5,390 nt of DNA, taken from Thermoflexia bacterium (GTDB lineage: Bacteria; Chloroflexota; Anaerolineae; B4-G1; SLSP01). The stretch covers positions 1 to 5,390 of the forward strand of contig JAUWHU010000454.1 of the NCBI GenBank assembly GCA_030605705.1, written 5' to 3'. Of this stretch, positions 1-4,857 are shown piece after piece. Every line of letters begins with the position of its first letter. Position 1 is the stretch's first letter. The notes beneath the pieces are model-generated. The model made no database searches, was not told where the DNA came from, and saw nothing but the letters and a program-made list of their open reading frames with translations. Both the position numbers and the translations under genes were made by a program.

Positions 1-56
1 GTCTGCGCCGCCGTTATGCCCGCGACGCCACTGCCTACAATAACGTAGCGTCTCAT
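1..56 (-). CDS. FAD/NAD(P)-dependent oxidoreductase, N-terminus only (probable NADH:rubredoxin reductase)
   Basis: Only the first 18 codons are in the window; the gene runs off the left edge. They read MRRYVIVGSGVAGITAAQ, a beta strand followed by the GxGxxG dinucleotide-binding turn (G8, G10, G13) and an Ala-rich helix. This is how pyridine-nucleotide-disulfide-type FAD oxidoreductases begin, including NADH:rubredoxin reductases and NirB-like reductases. The ATG is preceded by GAGAGGGG, whose AGGGG ends 5 nt before the start, and lies 14 nt after the AhpD-like gene, so it is probably the fourth gene of the rubredoxin/flavodiiron operon. What is seen is the Rossmann motif; rubredoxin reductase activity is inferred from the neighbours. 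Other FAD oxidoreductases of this superfamily cannot be excluded from 18 residues. Confidence 0.75.
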   Translation of the reverse strand, partial: MRRYVIVGSGVAGITAAQ

Positions 57-70
57 TGGTTCCCCTCTCA

Positions 71-502
71 TCACTCGCCTTCAAAACCGATCTGCGATTT
101 GAAGCGTGTCTTTAATTGCCCCACAATTTCTTCTCGCGTCATGCCGGCTTCTTCTAACTCAATGATCAGCTCAAAAGCGCGCATCGGTGTGCCGATGCTG
201 ACCTCCGAGCAGAAGTGTGAGACGCCGAAATTCCAGGGGATGAGCATAAACGTCTCGCGTAACTCGTCCAGCGTCGCGCCCGCGCCGTAAGCCTTGATCA
301 TCTCACGAGACGCCTGACGGTCTCGGTTTGCTGCCATCGCCATCCCAAACGCGATCAGGTACTTGTACCTGGGTGGCAGAGCTCGCTCCGTCCCCCAGAC
401 GGTCGCCCAGAACTGGCCGGTGACGTTGCCAAGTTCTGGGTCAACCTCTTTGAGTTTGCGAAAACACACCGGCGCCAGTGCGGGACGGTGTTTCTTTGTC
501 AT
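71..502 (-). CDS. AhpD/carboxymuconolactone decarboxylase-like protein lacking the CxxC motif
   Basis: This 143-aa soluble protein resembles the all-helical AhpD/CMD fold over residues about 41-115: LPPRYKYLIAFGMAMAANRD, then a helix and the AYGAGATLDELRET turn that matches the family's 'A...GAT..EI.E' pattern. In AhpD-like members a CxxC with a nearby His follows the first core helix and gives disulfide or peroxidase activity. Here that position reads N59-R60-D61-R62. The only cysteines are C13 and C98 (HFCSE). Classical AhpD redox chemistry is therefore unlikely; a decarboxylase-like, binding or structural role remains possible. It starts 3 nt after the flavodiiron stop, with GGGGG 8 nt upstream as a plausible ribosome binding site, so it is co-transcribed with the O2/NO-reducing genes. 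Family assignment is moderately sure; function is unknown. Confidence 0.72.
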   Translation of the reverse strand: MTKKHRPALAPVCFRKLKEVDPELGNVTGQFWATVWGTERALPPRYKYLIAFGMAMAANRDRQASREMIKAYGAGATLDELRETFMLIPWNFGVSHFCSEVSIGTPMRAFELIIELEEAGMTREEIVGQLKTRFKSQIGFEGE

Positions 503-505
503 TGT

Positions 506-1690
506 TCAGTCCCCCAAAGTGGCGTGTTTTTCCGCGATGGTGGTCGCTAACTTATCCAAGTCCGCGAAATCCACGTCCCTGGGGGAACCCTTGATGACGA
601 CCGGATCCAGTATCTCCACCTTCAGGTTGGAGATCATGCCCGCCAACTGCTTCACCATCTTGCCGCCCCAGCCGTAAGAGCCGATGATGGAGACGAACTT
701 CGTCTTAGGCCGCAGCGCGTTCGCCAGGTAGGCCGCGTAGACGACGTTGGGGTGTGCGCCGGCCAGGACGGTGGGCGATCCGATCACGATAGTGGCGGCG
801 TCCACCAGCGACATAGCCAGTTTCCCGATGTCGGTGGTGGCTAAGTTGAATTTTTCTACGGTGACTCCCTTTTCGATCAGGGCGTCCACCAGGTAATCTA
901 CCATCACGCGGGTGGTGCCATGCATTGAGATGTAGGGGAGCACGACGATGTTCTTTGGGTCGCCAAGAACCCAATCGCGATACGCTTCCAGGATGAACTC
1001 GGGCCGGCCGTACAGCGGGCCGTGGCTGGGAGCGATGAGGGAAATTTCGTACTCCTGCATCTTTTTCAGGTTCTTCTCAATGATCTTGCGGAACGGCATC
1101 ATGATCTCGGCGTAGTAGCGCTTGGCCGCTTCGTAGGTCCGCCCCTCGTCGGTGACGTACAAATCGGTAGTCGCCAGGTGCGAACCGAGGAAGTCGCAGG
1201 AGAAGAGGATTTTATCCTCTTGCAAATAGGTCAACATCGTTTCGGGCCAATGCACCCACGGCGCGTGGATGAATTCTAACGTTCTGTCACCCAGCGCTAG
1301 CGTCGCGCCGTCGTCTACGGCAAGAACACGGTCTTCCGGCGTCAGCAGCATGTCTACTAACATCCCCTTGCACTTGGGCGTGCAGACGACCTGCGCTTTG
1401 GGGTATTTCTCGAGCACCTGCGGCAGCGTGCCCGAATGGTCCTGCTCGGCGTGGTTGGCGATGACGTAGTCAATGCGTTCAACGCCCAGTTGCTCCAGAC
1501 GACTGAGTAAAACGTGTGACATGTCAGGATCGACTGTGTCTATCAGCACCGTTTTCTCGCTTCCCTGGATCAGGTAAGCGTTGTAACTGGTGCCGTCGGG
1601 GAGTGGAATAAGATCGTCGAACATCCGGCGATCCCAATCAACGGCCCCCACCCAGTAGATGCCATCCTTGATCTTTCTTGGTTTCATCAT
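506..1690 (-). CDS. fprA: FprA-family flavodiiron protein (O2/NO reductase)
   Basis: Two-domain cytoplasmic A-type flavoprotein of 394 aa, the usual family length. Residues about 5-245 are the metallo-beta-lactamase-like diiron domain, with the complete ligand set: H80-x-E82-x-D84-H85 (NHAEQDHSG), H147 (VHWPET), D166 (SCDF) and H223 (PSHGPLY). Residues about 247-390 are a flavodoxin-like FMN domain with a phosphate loop SMHGTTRVM (255-263), SPTVLAGAHP and GSYGWGG (337-343). Family members take electrons from rubredoxin (or F420H2 in methanogens) and reduce O2 to water or NO to N2O. The rubredoxin gene directly upstream and the reductase downstream point to the rubredoxin route. No C-terminal rubredoxin or flavin-reductase fusion is present. 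Two ATGs are adjacent (1690 and 1687). The GAGGT at 1694-1698 is 3 nt from the first but 6 nt from the second, so the protein may start at Met2. Whether it prefers O2 or NO cannot be read from sequence. Confidence 0.96.
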   Translation of the reverse strand: MMKPRKIKDGIYWVGAVDWDRRMFDDLIPLPDGTSYNAYLIQGSEKTVLIDTVDPDMSHVLLSRLEQLGVERIDYVIANHAEQDHSGTLPQVLEKYPKAQVVCTPKCKGMLVDMLLTPEDRVLAVDDGATLALGDRTLEFIHAPWVHWPETMLTYLQEDKILFSCDFLGSHLATTDLYVTDEGRTYEAAKRYYAEIMMPFRKIIEKNLKKMQEYEISLIAPSHGPLYGRPEFILEAYRDWVLGDPKNIVVLPYISMHGTTRVMVDYLVDALIEKGVTVEKFNLATTDIGKLAMSLVDAATIVIGSPTVLAGAHPNVVYAAYLANALRPKTKFVSIIGSYGWGGKMVKQLAGMISNLKVEILDPVVIKGSPRDVDFADLDKLATTIAEKHATLGD

Positions 1691-1693
1691 TGC

Positions 1694-1698
1694 ACCTC
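1694..1698 (-). promoter_or_regulatory. Ribosome binding site GAGGT for the flavodiiron gene, overlapping the rubredoxin stop
   Basis: GAGGT on the minus strand overlaps the TGA of the rubredoxin gene, so translation of the two genes is probably coupled. Its spacing favours the second ATG (6 nt) over the first (3 nt), which would make the flavodiiron protein 393 aa. Confidence 0.55.
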
Positions 1699-1837
1699 AC
1701 TCCACTTTCTCGAACATGTCTTTGCCCACACCGCAGTCAGGGCAAAGCCAGTCATCGGGCAGAGATTCAAAAGGCACATTGCCATTGTCTGCCGGGTCGT
1801 AGATGTAACCACATATCATACATTCCCACTTATCCAT
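1697..1837 (-). CDS. Rubredoxin, short-loop type (46 aa)
   Basis: A small one-iron electron carrier. Four cysteines bind Fe in two knuckles: C6-x-x-C9-G-Y (WECMICGYIYD) and C32-P-D-C35-G-V (WLCPDCGVGKDMFE). The conserved PFESLPDDW stretch and the aromatic core (W4, Y11, Y13, F23, W30, F42) are all present. Most rubredoxins have 52-54 aa; this one goes from DPADNG straight to NVPF, a loop about 7 residues shorter. The same short form is known from the 45-aa Desulfovibrio desulfuricans rubredoxin. The ATG has a perfect AAGGAGG 8 nt upstream. Its stop is 6 nt before the flavodiiron start, so it is the first gene of the operon and the probable direct electron donor to the flavodiiron protein. Confidence 0.96.
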   Translation of the reverse strand: MDKWECMICGYIYDPADNGNVPFESLPDDWLCPDCGVGKDMFEKVE

Positions 1838-1845
1838 TGCTATTT

Positions 1846-1852
1846 CCTCCTT
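1846..1852 (-). promoter_or_regulatory. Strong Shine-Dalgarno AAGGAGG for rubredoxin
   Basis: A full anti-16S complement, AAGGAGG, lies 8 nt from the ATG at 1837. It fixes the start of this very short gene and predicts strong translation, as expected for an abundant electron carrier. Confidence 0.9.
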
Positions 1853-1858
1853 AAAAGG

Positions 1859-1910
1859 GTTGAAAGTTAAGAGTTACAAGTTGAAAGTTGCAAGGTACAA
1901 GGTACAAGTT
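1859..1910. repeat. Degenerate short-unit tandem repeat (GTTGAAAGTT family)
   Basis: Two 21-bp periods start with GTTGAAAGTT (1859-1879 and 1880-1900), followed by a partial third, GGTACAAGTTG. Within them the words GTT, ACAAG and AAGGTACAAG recur every 7-10 bp. The array abuts the rubredoxin ribosome binding site. The same words, on the opposite strand, form the array at 4914-4944, so this is an interspersed family rather than a local accident. Function is unknown. Confidence 0.7.
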
Positions 1911-2023
1911 GTGCTGGCAGTGTGTAGATTTTCAGCAGTGGCTGCCTCGCTATTTGCCACTTGTACTGAGCCTAAGGGATTCTAGTACACCGTGGCGGAA
2001 ATCCTCACCCAGTTAGAGGCTTG

Positions 2024-2043
2024 CGGCGGACCACAGTCCGCCG
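2024..2043. repeat. Hairpin 1 inside the MITE: CGGCGGAC-CACA-GTCCGCCG
   Basis: A perfect 8-bp GC-rich stem with a 4-nt CACA loop (plus-strand reading). It shares the 12-mer GGACCACAGTCC, in inverted orientation, with the partner hairpin at 2082-2101. There is no T run on the minus-strand 3' side, so it is not an intrinsic terminator for the rubredoxin transcript. Confidence 0.75.
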
Positions 2044-2081
2044 GGAATTTTAGGCGGGAAACAGCGTCGCTTGCGCTCCAA

Positions 2082-2101
2082 GCGGGGACTGTGGTCCCCG
2101 C
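2082..2101. repeat. Hairpin 2 inside the MITE: GCGGGGAC-TGTG-GTCCCCGC
   Basis: A perfect 8-bp stem with a 4-nt TGTG loop. The loop is complementary to the CACA loop of the hairpin at 2024-2043. The region can therefore fold as two short hairpins or as one long arm-to-arm stem. No T run follows in the minus direction. Confidence 0.75.
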
Positions 2102-2188
2102 CGAGCACCAAATAACTAGCGCGGGATTTACGCCGAGCTGTACTAGTGATTTCATGGCTTTAGTTATAATGACTATTAACCAATATTT

Positions 2189-2216
2189 ATTATAACTTAT
2201 TCTGATTTTTTGTCAA
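2189..2216 (-). promoter_or_regulatory. Consensus sigma70-type promoter of the rubredoxin/flavodiiron operon
   Basis: The minus strand reads TTGACA (2216-2211), a 16-nt A/T-rich spacer, then TATAAT (2194-2189). Both hexamers match consensus perfectly, in a locally AT-rich window within GC-rich DNA. A start site near 2182 is predicted. The only genes downstream in this direction begin at 1837, which implies a leader of about 345 nt containing the whole MITE. This is the best promoter in the window, predicted from motif alone. Confidence 0.75.
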
Positions 2217-2217
2217 G

Positions 2218-2225
2218 CGCTAGCG
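2218..2225. promoter_or_regulatory. Palindrome CGCTAGCG next to the -35 box
   Basis: A perfect 8-bp palindrome sits one nucleotide upstream of the -35 hexamer, where an activator or repressor could bind. No known regulator site is recognised and an 8-bp palindrome can occur by chance. Confidence 0.25.
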
Positions 2226-2235
2226 ACTGCAGAAT

Positions 2236-2265
2236 GGGACACAGATTTCGCAGATAAACACAGAT
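2236..2265. repeat. Short degenerate CAGAT repeat
   Basis: Three CAGAT words (2242-2246, 2251-2255, 2261-2265) are spaced 9-10 bp apart in an ACACAGAT / CGCAGAT / ACACAGAT pattern preceded by GGG. It resembles scattered intergenic repeat fragments found in environmental bacterial genomes. It lies between the end of the membrane-protein operon and the rubredoxin promoter. No role is evident. Confidence 0.5.
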
Positions 2266-2314
2266 CAAACAGTCCGTGGTGGACATCCTCTGGGTCAAGG
2301 CCACCGCATCAGGA

Positions 2315-2908
2315 TCACCCCGTATTGATCAGATCCGTAAACCACGGAATGCCACAGGCTCCCATCCACGCGGCAATCACCCCCTTGATCGTCTTGCCCA
2401 CCCACGTCGCCAGCATGAAACGCCACAGAGGGTATCCTACGATGCCCCCGGCCATGGCAGCCAGATCGAAAAAAGGCACCGGGAAAAGCGAAAGCACAAA
2501 GATGGTCAAATCCCCGTTGCGACGCATCCACCGTTCCAATTTCGCGTACAGGGCGGAGTGGCCCGCGATGTCTTCCACGGCATAGCCGGCCATGTATCCC
2601 GTGATCTCGCCCAGCGCGTCGCCTGTCCCGGCAGATAGTCCCGTCAGCCAGGGATTGAGCACCGCTCCCATGGTGAAGGTAAAGGCCAAGTGCGGGATGG
2701 GCAACAGTACGGTCGAGCTGCCGAGTGCGGCCATCAGAAAGACGCCGGGATACCCCAAAGTCCTGAACCAACCCACATCCAGTTTATCCCGATTTATGGC
2801 AATCAGGAATGTGAAAAGGATCAGAAAAAAGATCAGGCTGATCTTGAGTAGCTTGTGCTTAGGTTTCTTCTGCTGCGCGCCGGTCTGAGAGGACTCAGGA
2901 GAACTCAT
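2315..2908 (-). CDS. VTT/DedA-like (SNARE-associated family) membrane protein, copy 2
   Basis: A 197-aa integral membrane protein. A basic, polar N-terminus (residues 1-20, with KKPKHK) precedes a hydrophobic helix at about 21-38. The VTT-type core follows: GYPGVFLMA (52-60), a re-entrant-like PIPHLAFTFTMGAVLNPW, the Gly-rich GTGDALGEITGYMAGYAVED (94-113), FPVPFFDLAAMAGG (142-155) and a final helix GKTIKGVIAAWMG. VTT/DedA-family proteins move or scramble lipids in the membrane; DedA members such as UptA recycle undecaprenyl phosphate. This copy keeps acidic E101 and D148, where its upstream paralogue has A90 and N137. It starts 2 nt after that paralogue's stop, with GGAAGG as a likely ribosome binding site. 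Family placement is fairly sure; the substrate is not. Confidence 0.85.
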   Translation of the reverse strand: MSSPESSQTGAQQKKPKHKLLKISLIFFLILFTFLIAINRDKLDVGWFRTLGYPGVFLMAALGSSTVLLPIPHLAFTFTMGAVLNPWLTGLSAGTGDALGEITGYMAGYAVEDIAGHSALYAKLERWMRRNGDLTIFVLSLFPVPFFDLAAMAGGIVGYPLWRFMLATWVGKTIKGVIAAWMGACGIPWFTDLINTG

Positions 2909-2910
2909 AC

Positions 2911-3474
2911 TCAGCCTTCCAACCCGACCAGACGCAGGACCCAGGATGCGCCATAATGTCCTCCCCAGGCACAGAGAACTGCTTTCAACGTCTTACCCAG
3001 CCAGGTCATGAGGATGAGTCGCGTGGCGGGATAGCCTGTGACCCCCGCCGCGATGCCGGGCGCGTTGTAGACGGGAATCGGAACCAGGTTCATCAGGAAA
3101 ACGGTCAGGTCACCGTTCGTCCGCATCCAGCGCTCGACGGTGGGGTAGAATTTCCAGCGATCCGCGATATCCTCGACCGCGTATCCCGCTAAGTAGCCTA
3201 TCAACGCACCGATAGCATCGCCGGCGCCGCCGGCCAGTCCCACCCACCAGGGGTTAAGCACGGCGCCCATCGCCGTGGTGAAGCCCAGATGGGGGATGGG
3301 GAACACGGTAGCTGTGCTTCCCACCAAGGCCATGAGAAAGACGCCGGGATAGCCCCAGCCTTTGAATCGTTCGAAGTCTAACTGTTCCCGAAAGATAATC
3401 AGGAAGGCGATGAGTCCGGCAAAGACGACCAATAGACCAATCCGCAGTACCTTGCGGCGCAGGATGGCTCTCAT
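2911..3474 (-). CDS. VTT/DedA-like (SNARE-associated family) membrane protein, copy 1
   Basis: A 187-aa membrane protein clearly paralogous to the next gene. The cores align almost without gaps from GYPGVFLMA (41-49) through PIPHLGFT, AMGAVLNPWW, GAGDAIGALIGYLAGYAVED (83-102), VERWMRTNGDLTVF, VPIPVYNAPGIAAG and WLGKTLKAVLCAW, with well over half the residues identical by eye. The N-terminus is short (MRAILRRKVLR), then a hydrophobic helix at about 12-28. Its ATG overlaps the dehydrogenase stop as ATGA and no good Shine-Dalgarno precedes it, so translation is probably coupled to the upstream gene. It lacks two acidic residues that copy 2 keeps (A90 for E101, N137 for D148), suggesting the copies have diverged in function or act as unlike partners. 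Lipid-carrier transport is inferred from the family and context. Confidence 0.85.
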   Translation of the reverse strand: MRAILRRKVLRIGLLVVFAGLIAFLIIFREQLDFERFKGWGYPGVFLMALVGSTATVFPIPHLGFTTAMGAVLNPWWVGLAGGAGDAIGALIGYLAGYAVEDIADRWKFYPTVERWMRTNGDLTVFLMNLVPIPVYNAPGIAAGVTGYPATRLILMTWLGKTLKAVLCAWGGHYGASWVLRLVGLEG

Positions 3475-4817
3475 TGAGGGAGAGGAGCGCCCAGACGAAT
3501 CACCGTGGCTTCTCCCACCAGTCCCTGGGTGGCGTTGCAGCTATCCACCACGAGAGAGGCGTGTGCCAGCACGTGCGCGTAGTCCACATTGTGATGTCCG
3601 GTCACGATGACTACCGCATCGGCGGCGGCGAGTTCCGCATCTTCCAGCGCGACGGAGCGCAGCGTCAGCGGCTCGCGTTGGAAGACATCGCCGCCCACGC
3701 GATAGGTGGGGACGTAGGGATCGTGGTAACGCACATCGGCGCCCCGTCCCAGCAGCAGCTCGATGATCCGCTCGGCGGGGGAGTTACGCGCATCACCGAT
3801 ATCCGCCTTGAAGGCCACCCCCAGTACCAGCACTCGCGCGCCGGTCAGTGGCTTGCCCTGGCGGCTCAAGCCCTTGACCACTAAGTCAACGACGTGATAG
3901 GGCATGGTTTCGTTGGTCTCTGCCGCCAGCTCGATGAAGCGAGTGTAAAAATCGTACTCGCGCGCTTTCCATAGCAGGTAGTAGGGATCAATGGGGATGC
4001 AGTGCCCCCCGACCCCCGCTCCGGGACTGAAGGGCATGAAGCCAAAGGGTTTGGTCTTGGCCGCCTCCAGCACTTCCCAGAAATCAATGCCCATGCGCTC
4101 CGCCAGCAGGGCCATCTCGTTGACCAGGGCGATGTTCACGGCGCGGAAGGTGTTCTCCAGCAGCTTGGTCAGCTCCGCCGCCGCCGCCGAGGAAACCTCA
4201 TGGACGGGCGCGCCTGTCTGGCGCAGGAACGCCGCCGCAATCGCCGTGGATTCCGGCGTCAGGCCGCCGACGACTTTGGGGGTATTGTACGCGCTCCACT
4301 GTTTGTTGCCGGGATCAATGCGCTCCGGCGAGAAGGCTAAGTGGAAATCGCGCCCCGCCTGGAGTCCGCTCGCCTGTTCCAAGATCGGCTGCACGACTTC
4401 CACGGTCGTACCGGGATAGGTCGTGGATTGCAAGACGATGAGCTGTCCCTCCCGCAACCGGGTCGCGATGCCCTCTGCGGCTTTGACAATGTAGATCAGG
4501 TCAGGGGCGCGCTGCACGGTGTAGGGCGTGGGTACACAGATGAAGATGATGTCTAGCTCCCGCACGACATCGTAGTCGGTGGTCGCCCGGAGGCGACCAG
4601 CCTGGACGTGCGGGGTCAGGTCGGCGTCGCTAATATCCTCGATGTAGCTATGCGCCGCATTGATATCCTGCGCGCGTTGCTCGTTAACCTCGAGTCCCAC
4701 GGTGGGAAATTCCGCCCGAGCGCAGGCCAGTGCCAGGGGTAATCCCACGTAGCCCAGGCCGATGACGCCCACCCGCGCTGTGCGGTGGGTGATCTTTTCG
4801 GAAAGAGAGTGTGACAT
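3471..4817 (-). CDS. Nucleotide-sugar 6-dehydrogenase (UDP-GlcNAc/UDP-ManNAc dehydrogenase type)
   Basis: A 448-aa cytoplasmic enzyme that oxidises C6 of a UDP-sugar to the uronic acid with 2 NAD+, supplying precursors for surface polysaccharide. The N-terminal NAD domain starts with RVGVIGLGYVGLPLA (15-29). Catalytic motifs in order are CVPTP (94-98), QSTTYPGTT (130-138), FSPERIDPG (162-170), K218 in ELTKLLENTFR, and the nucleophile C273 in GAGVGGHCIPIDPYYL. The C-terminal UDP-binding domain has VLGVAFKADIGDARNSP (331-347) and HDP (365-367). The GGHCIPIDP form, rather than the GGxCxPKD of UDP-glucose dehydrogenases, points to the WbpA/WecC type acting on N-acetylhexosamines. Which of UDP-GlcNAc or UDP-ManNAc is used cannot be decided here. 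The start is supported by AGGAGG 8 nt upstream. It heads an operon with the two VTT membrane genes. Confidence 0.95.
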   Translation of the reverse strand: MSHSLSEKITHRTARVGVIGLGYVGLPLALACARAEFPTVGLEVNEQRAQDINAAHSYIEDISDADLTPHVQAGRLRATTDYDVVRELDIIFICVPTPYTVQRAPDLIYIVKAAEGIATRLREGQLIVLQSTTYPGTTVEVVQPILEQASGLQAGRDFHLAFSPERIDPGNKQWSAYNTPKVVGGLTPESTAIAAAFLRQTGAPVHEVSSAAAAELTKLLENTFRAVNIALVNEMALLAERMGIDFWEVLEAAKTKPFGFMPFSPGAGVGGHCIPIDPYYLLWKAREYDFYTRFIELAAETNETMPYHVVDLVVKGLSRQGKPLTGARVLVLGVAFKADIGDARNSPAERIIELLLGRGADVRYHDPYVPTYRVGGDVFQREPLTLRSVALEDAELAAADAVVIVTGHHNVDYAHVLAHASLVVDSCNATQGLVGEATVIRLGAPLPQ

Positions 4818-4825
4818 ATCGAAAG

Positions 4826-4831
4826 CCTCCT
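4826..4831 (-). promoter_or_regulatory. Shine-Dalgarno AGGAGG for the nucleotide-sugar dehydrogenase
   Basis: AGGAGG lies 8 nt from the ATG at 4817 and fixes the start, giving a 14-residue N-terminal extension before the Rossmann strand. Confidence 0.85.
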
Positions 4832-4857
4832 GTTATAATTTTTGGGGGGACAATGAT

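Larger units (their letters stand above)
1985..2143. mobile_element. MITE-like imperfect palindrome, IS630/Tc1-type insertion signature
   Basis: A 159-bp element has two inverted arms (1985-2039 and about 2086-2143) around a 46-nt centre. Read inward from each end, the arms share these blocks in the same order: GTACA, GGCG, AAATCC, AGTTA, CGGCGG and ACCACAGTCC, with nearly equal spacing. The ends are flanked by TA on both sides (1983-1984 and 2144-2145) within C-TA ... TA-G. Removing the element and one TA restores CTAG. IS630 elements are known to insert into CTAG with TA duplication. No transposase is encoded, as expected of a non-autonomous element. The inverted arms and flanking TA are seen directly; the IS630 link is inferred. 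A large foldback regulatory RNA is the alternative. Confidence 0.72.
1838..2314. other. Gene-free region between the two operons, carrying promoter, MITE and repeats
   Basis: No credible gene lies here. From right to left it holds a degenerate CAGAT repeat (2236-2265), a palindrome and a consensus promoter (2189-2225), an AT-rich stretch (about 2150-2216), a MITE-like palindrome (1985-2143), 70 nt with nothing recognisable apart from a weak 5-bp GGCAG/CTGCC inverted repeat (1913-1981), a short-unit repeat (1859-1910) and the rubredoxin ribosome binding site. No intrinsic terminator (GC hairpin plus T run) is visible for the operon ending at 2315, so readthrough into the rubredoxin leader is possible. 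Confidence 0.7.

Noticed and set aside
2024..2101. The GC hairpins as intrinsic terminators
   Set aside because: Neither is followed by a T run on the minus strand, and the plus strand has only a short AATTTT after hairpin 1 with no gene to terminate.
2165..2170. Plus-strand TATAAT as a divergent promoter
   Set aside because: No -35-like hexamer 16-18 nt upstream and no plus-strand gene downstream; the AT-rich promoter region gives such matches by chance.
1838..2182. Riboswitch in the long leader (for example flavin or cobalamin type)
   Set aside because: No recognisable conserved riboswitch core was seen; the visible structure is explained by the MITE palindrome and short-unit repeat.
1992..2195. 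A 67-codon plus-strand open frame in the intergenic region
   Set aside because: It runs through the MITE palindrome and the promoter, has no ribosome binding site, and its predicted protein resembles nothing recognisable.
1859..2265. CRISPR array
   Set aside because: The repeat units are 5-21 bp, degenerate and contiguous, without regular unique spacers or cas genes.
2276..4556. Long plus-strand frames opposite the VTT and dehydrogenase genes
   Set aside because: They are antisense to genes with clear family motifs and show low-complexity, Arg/Gly-rich composition typical of GC-rich shadow frames.
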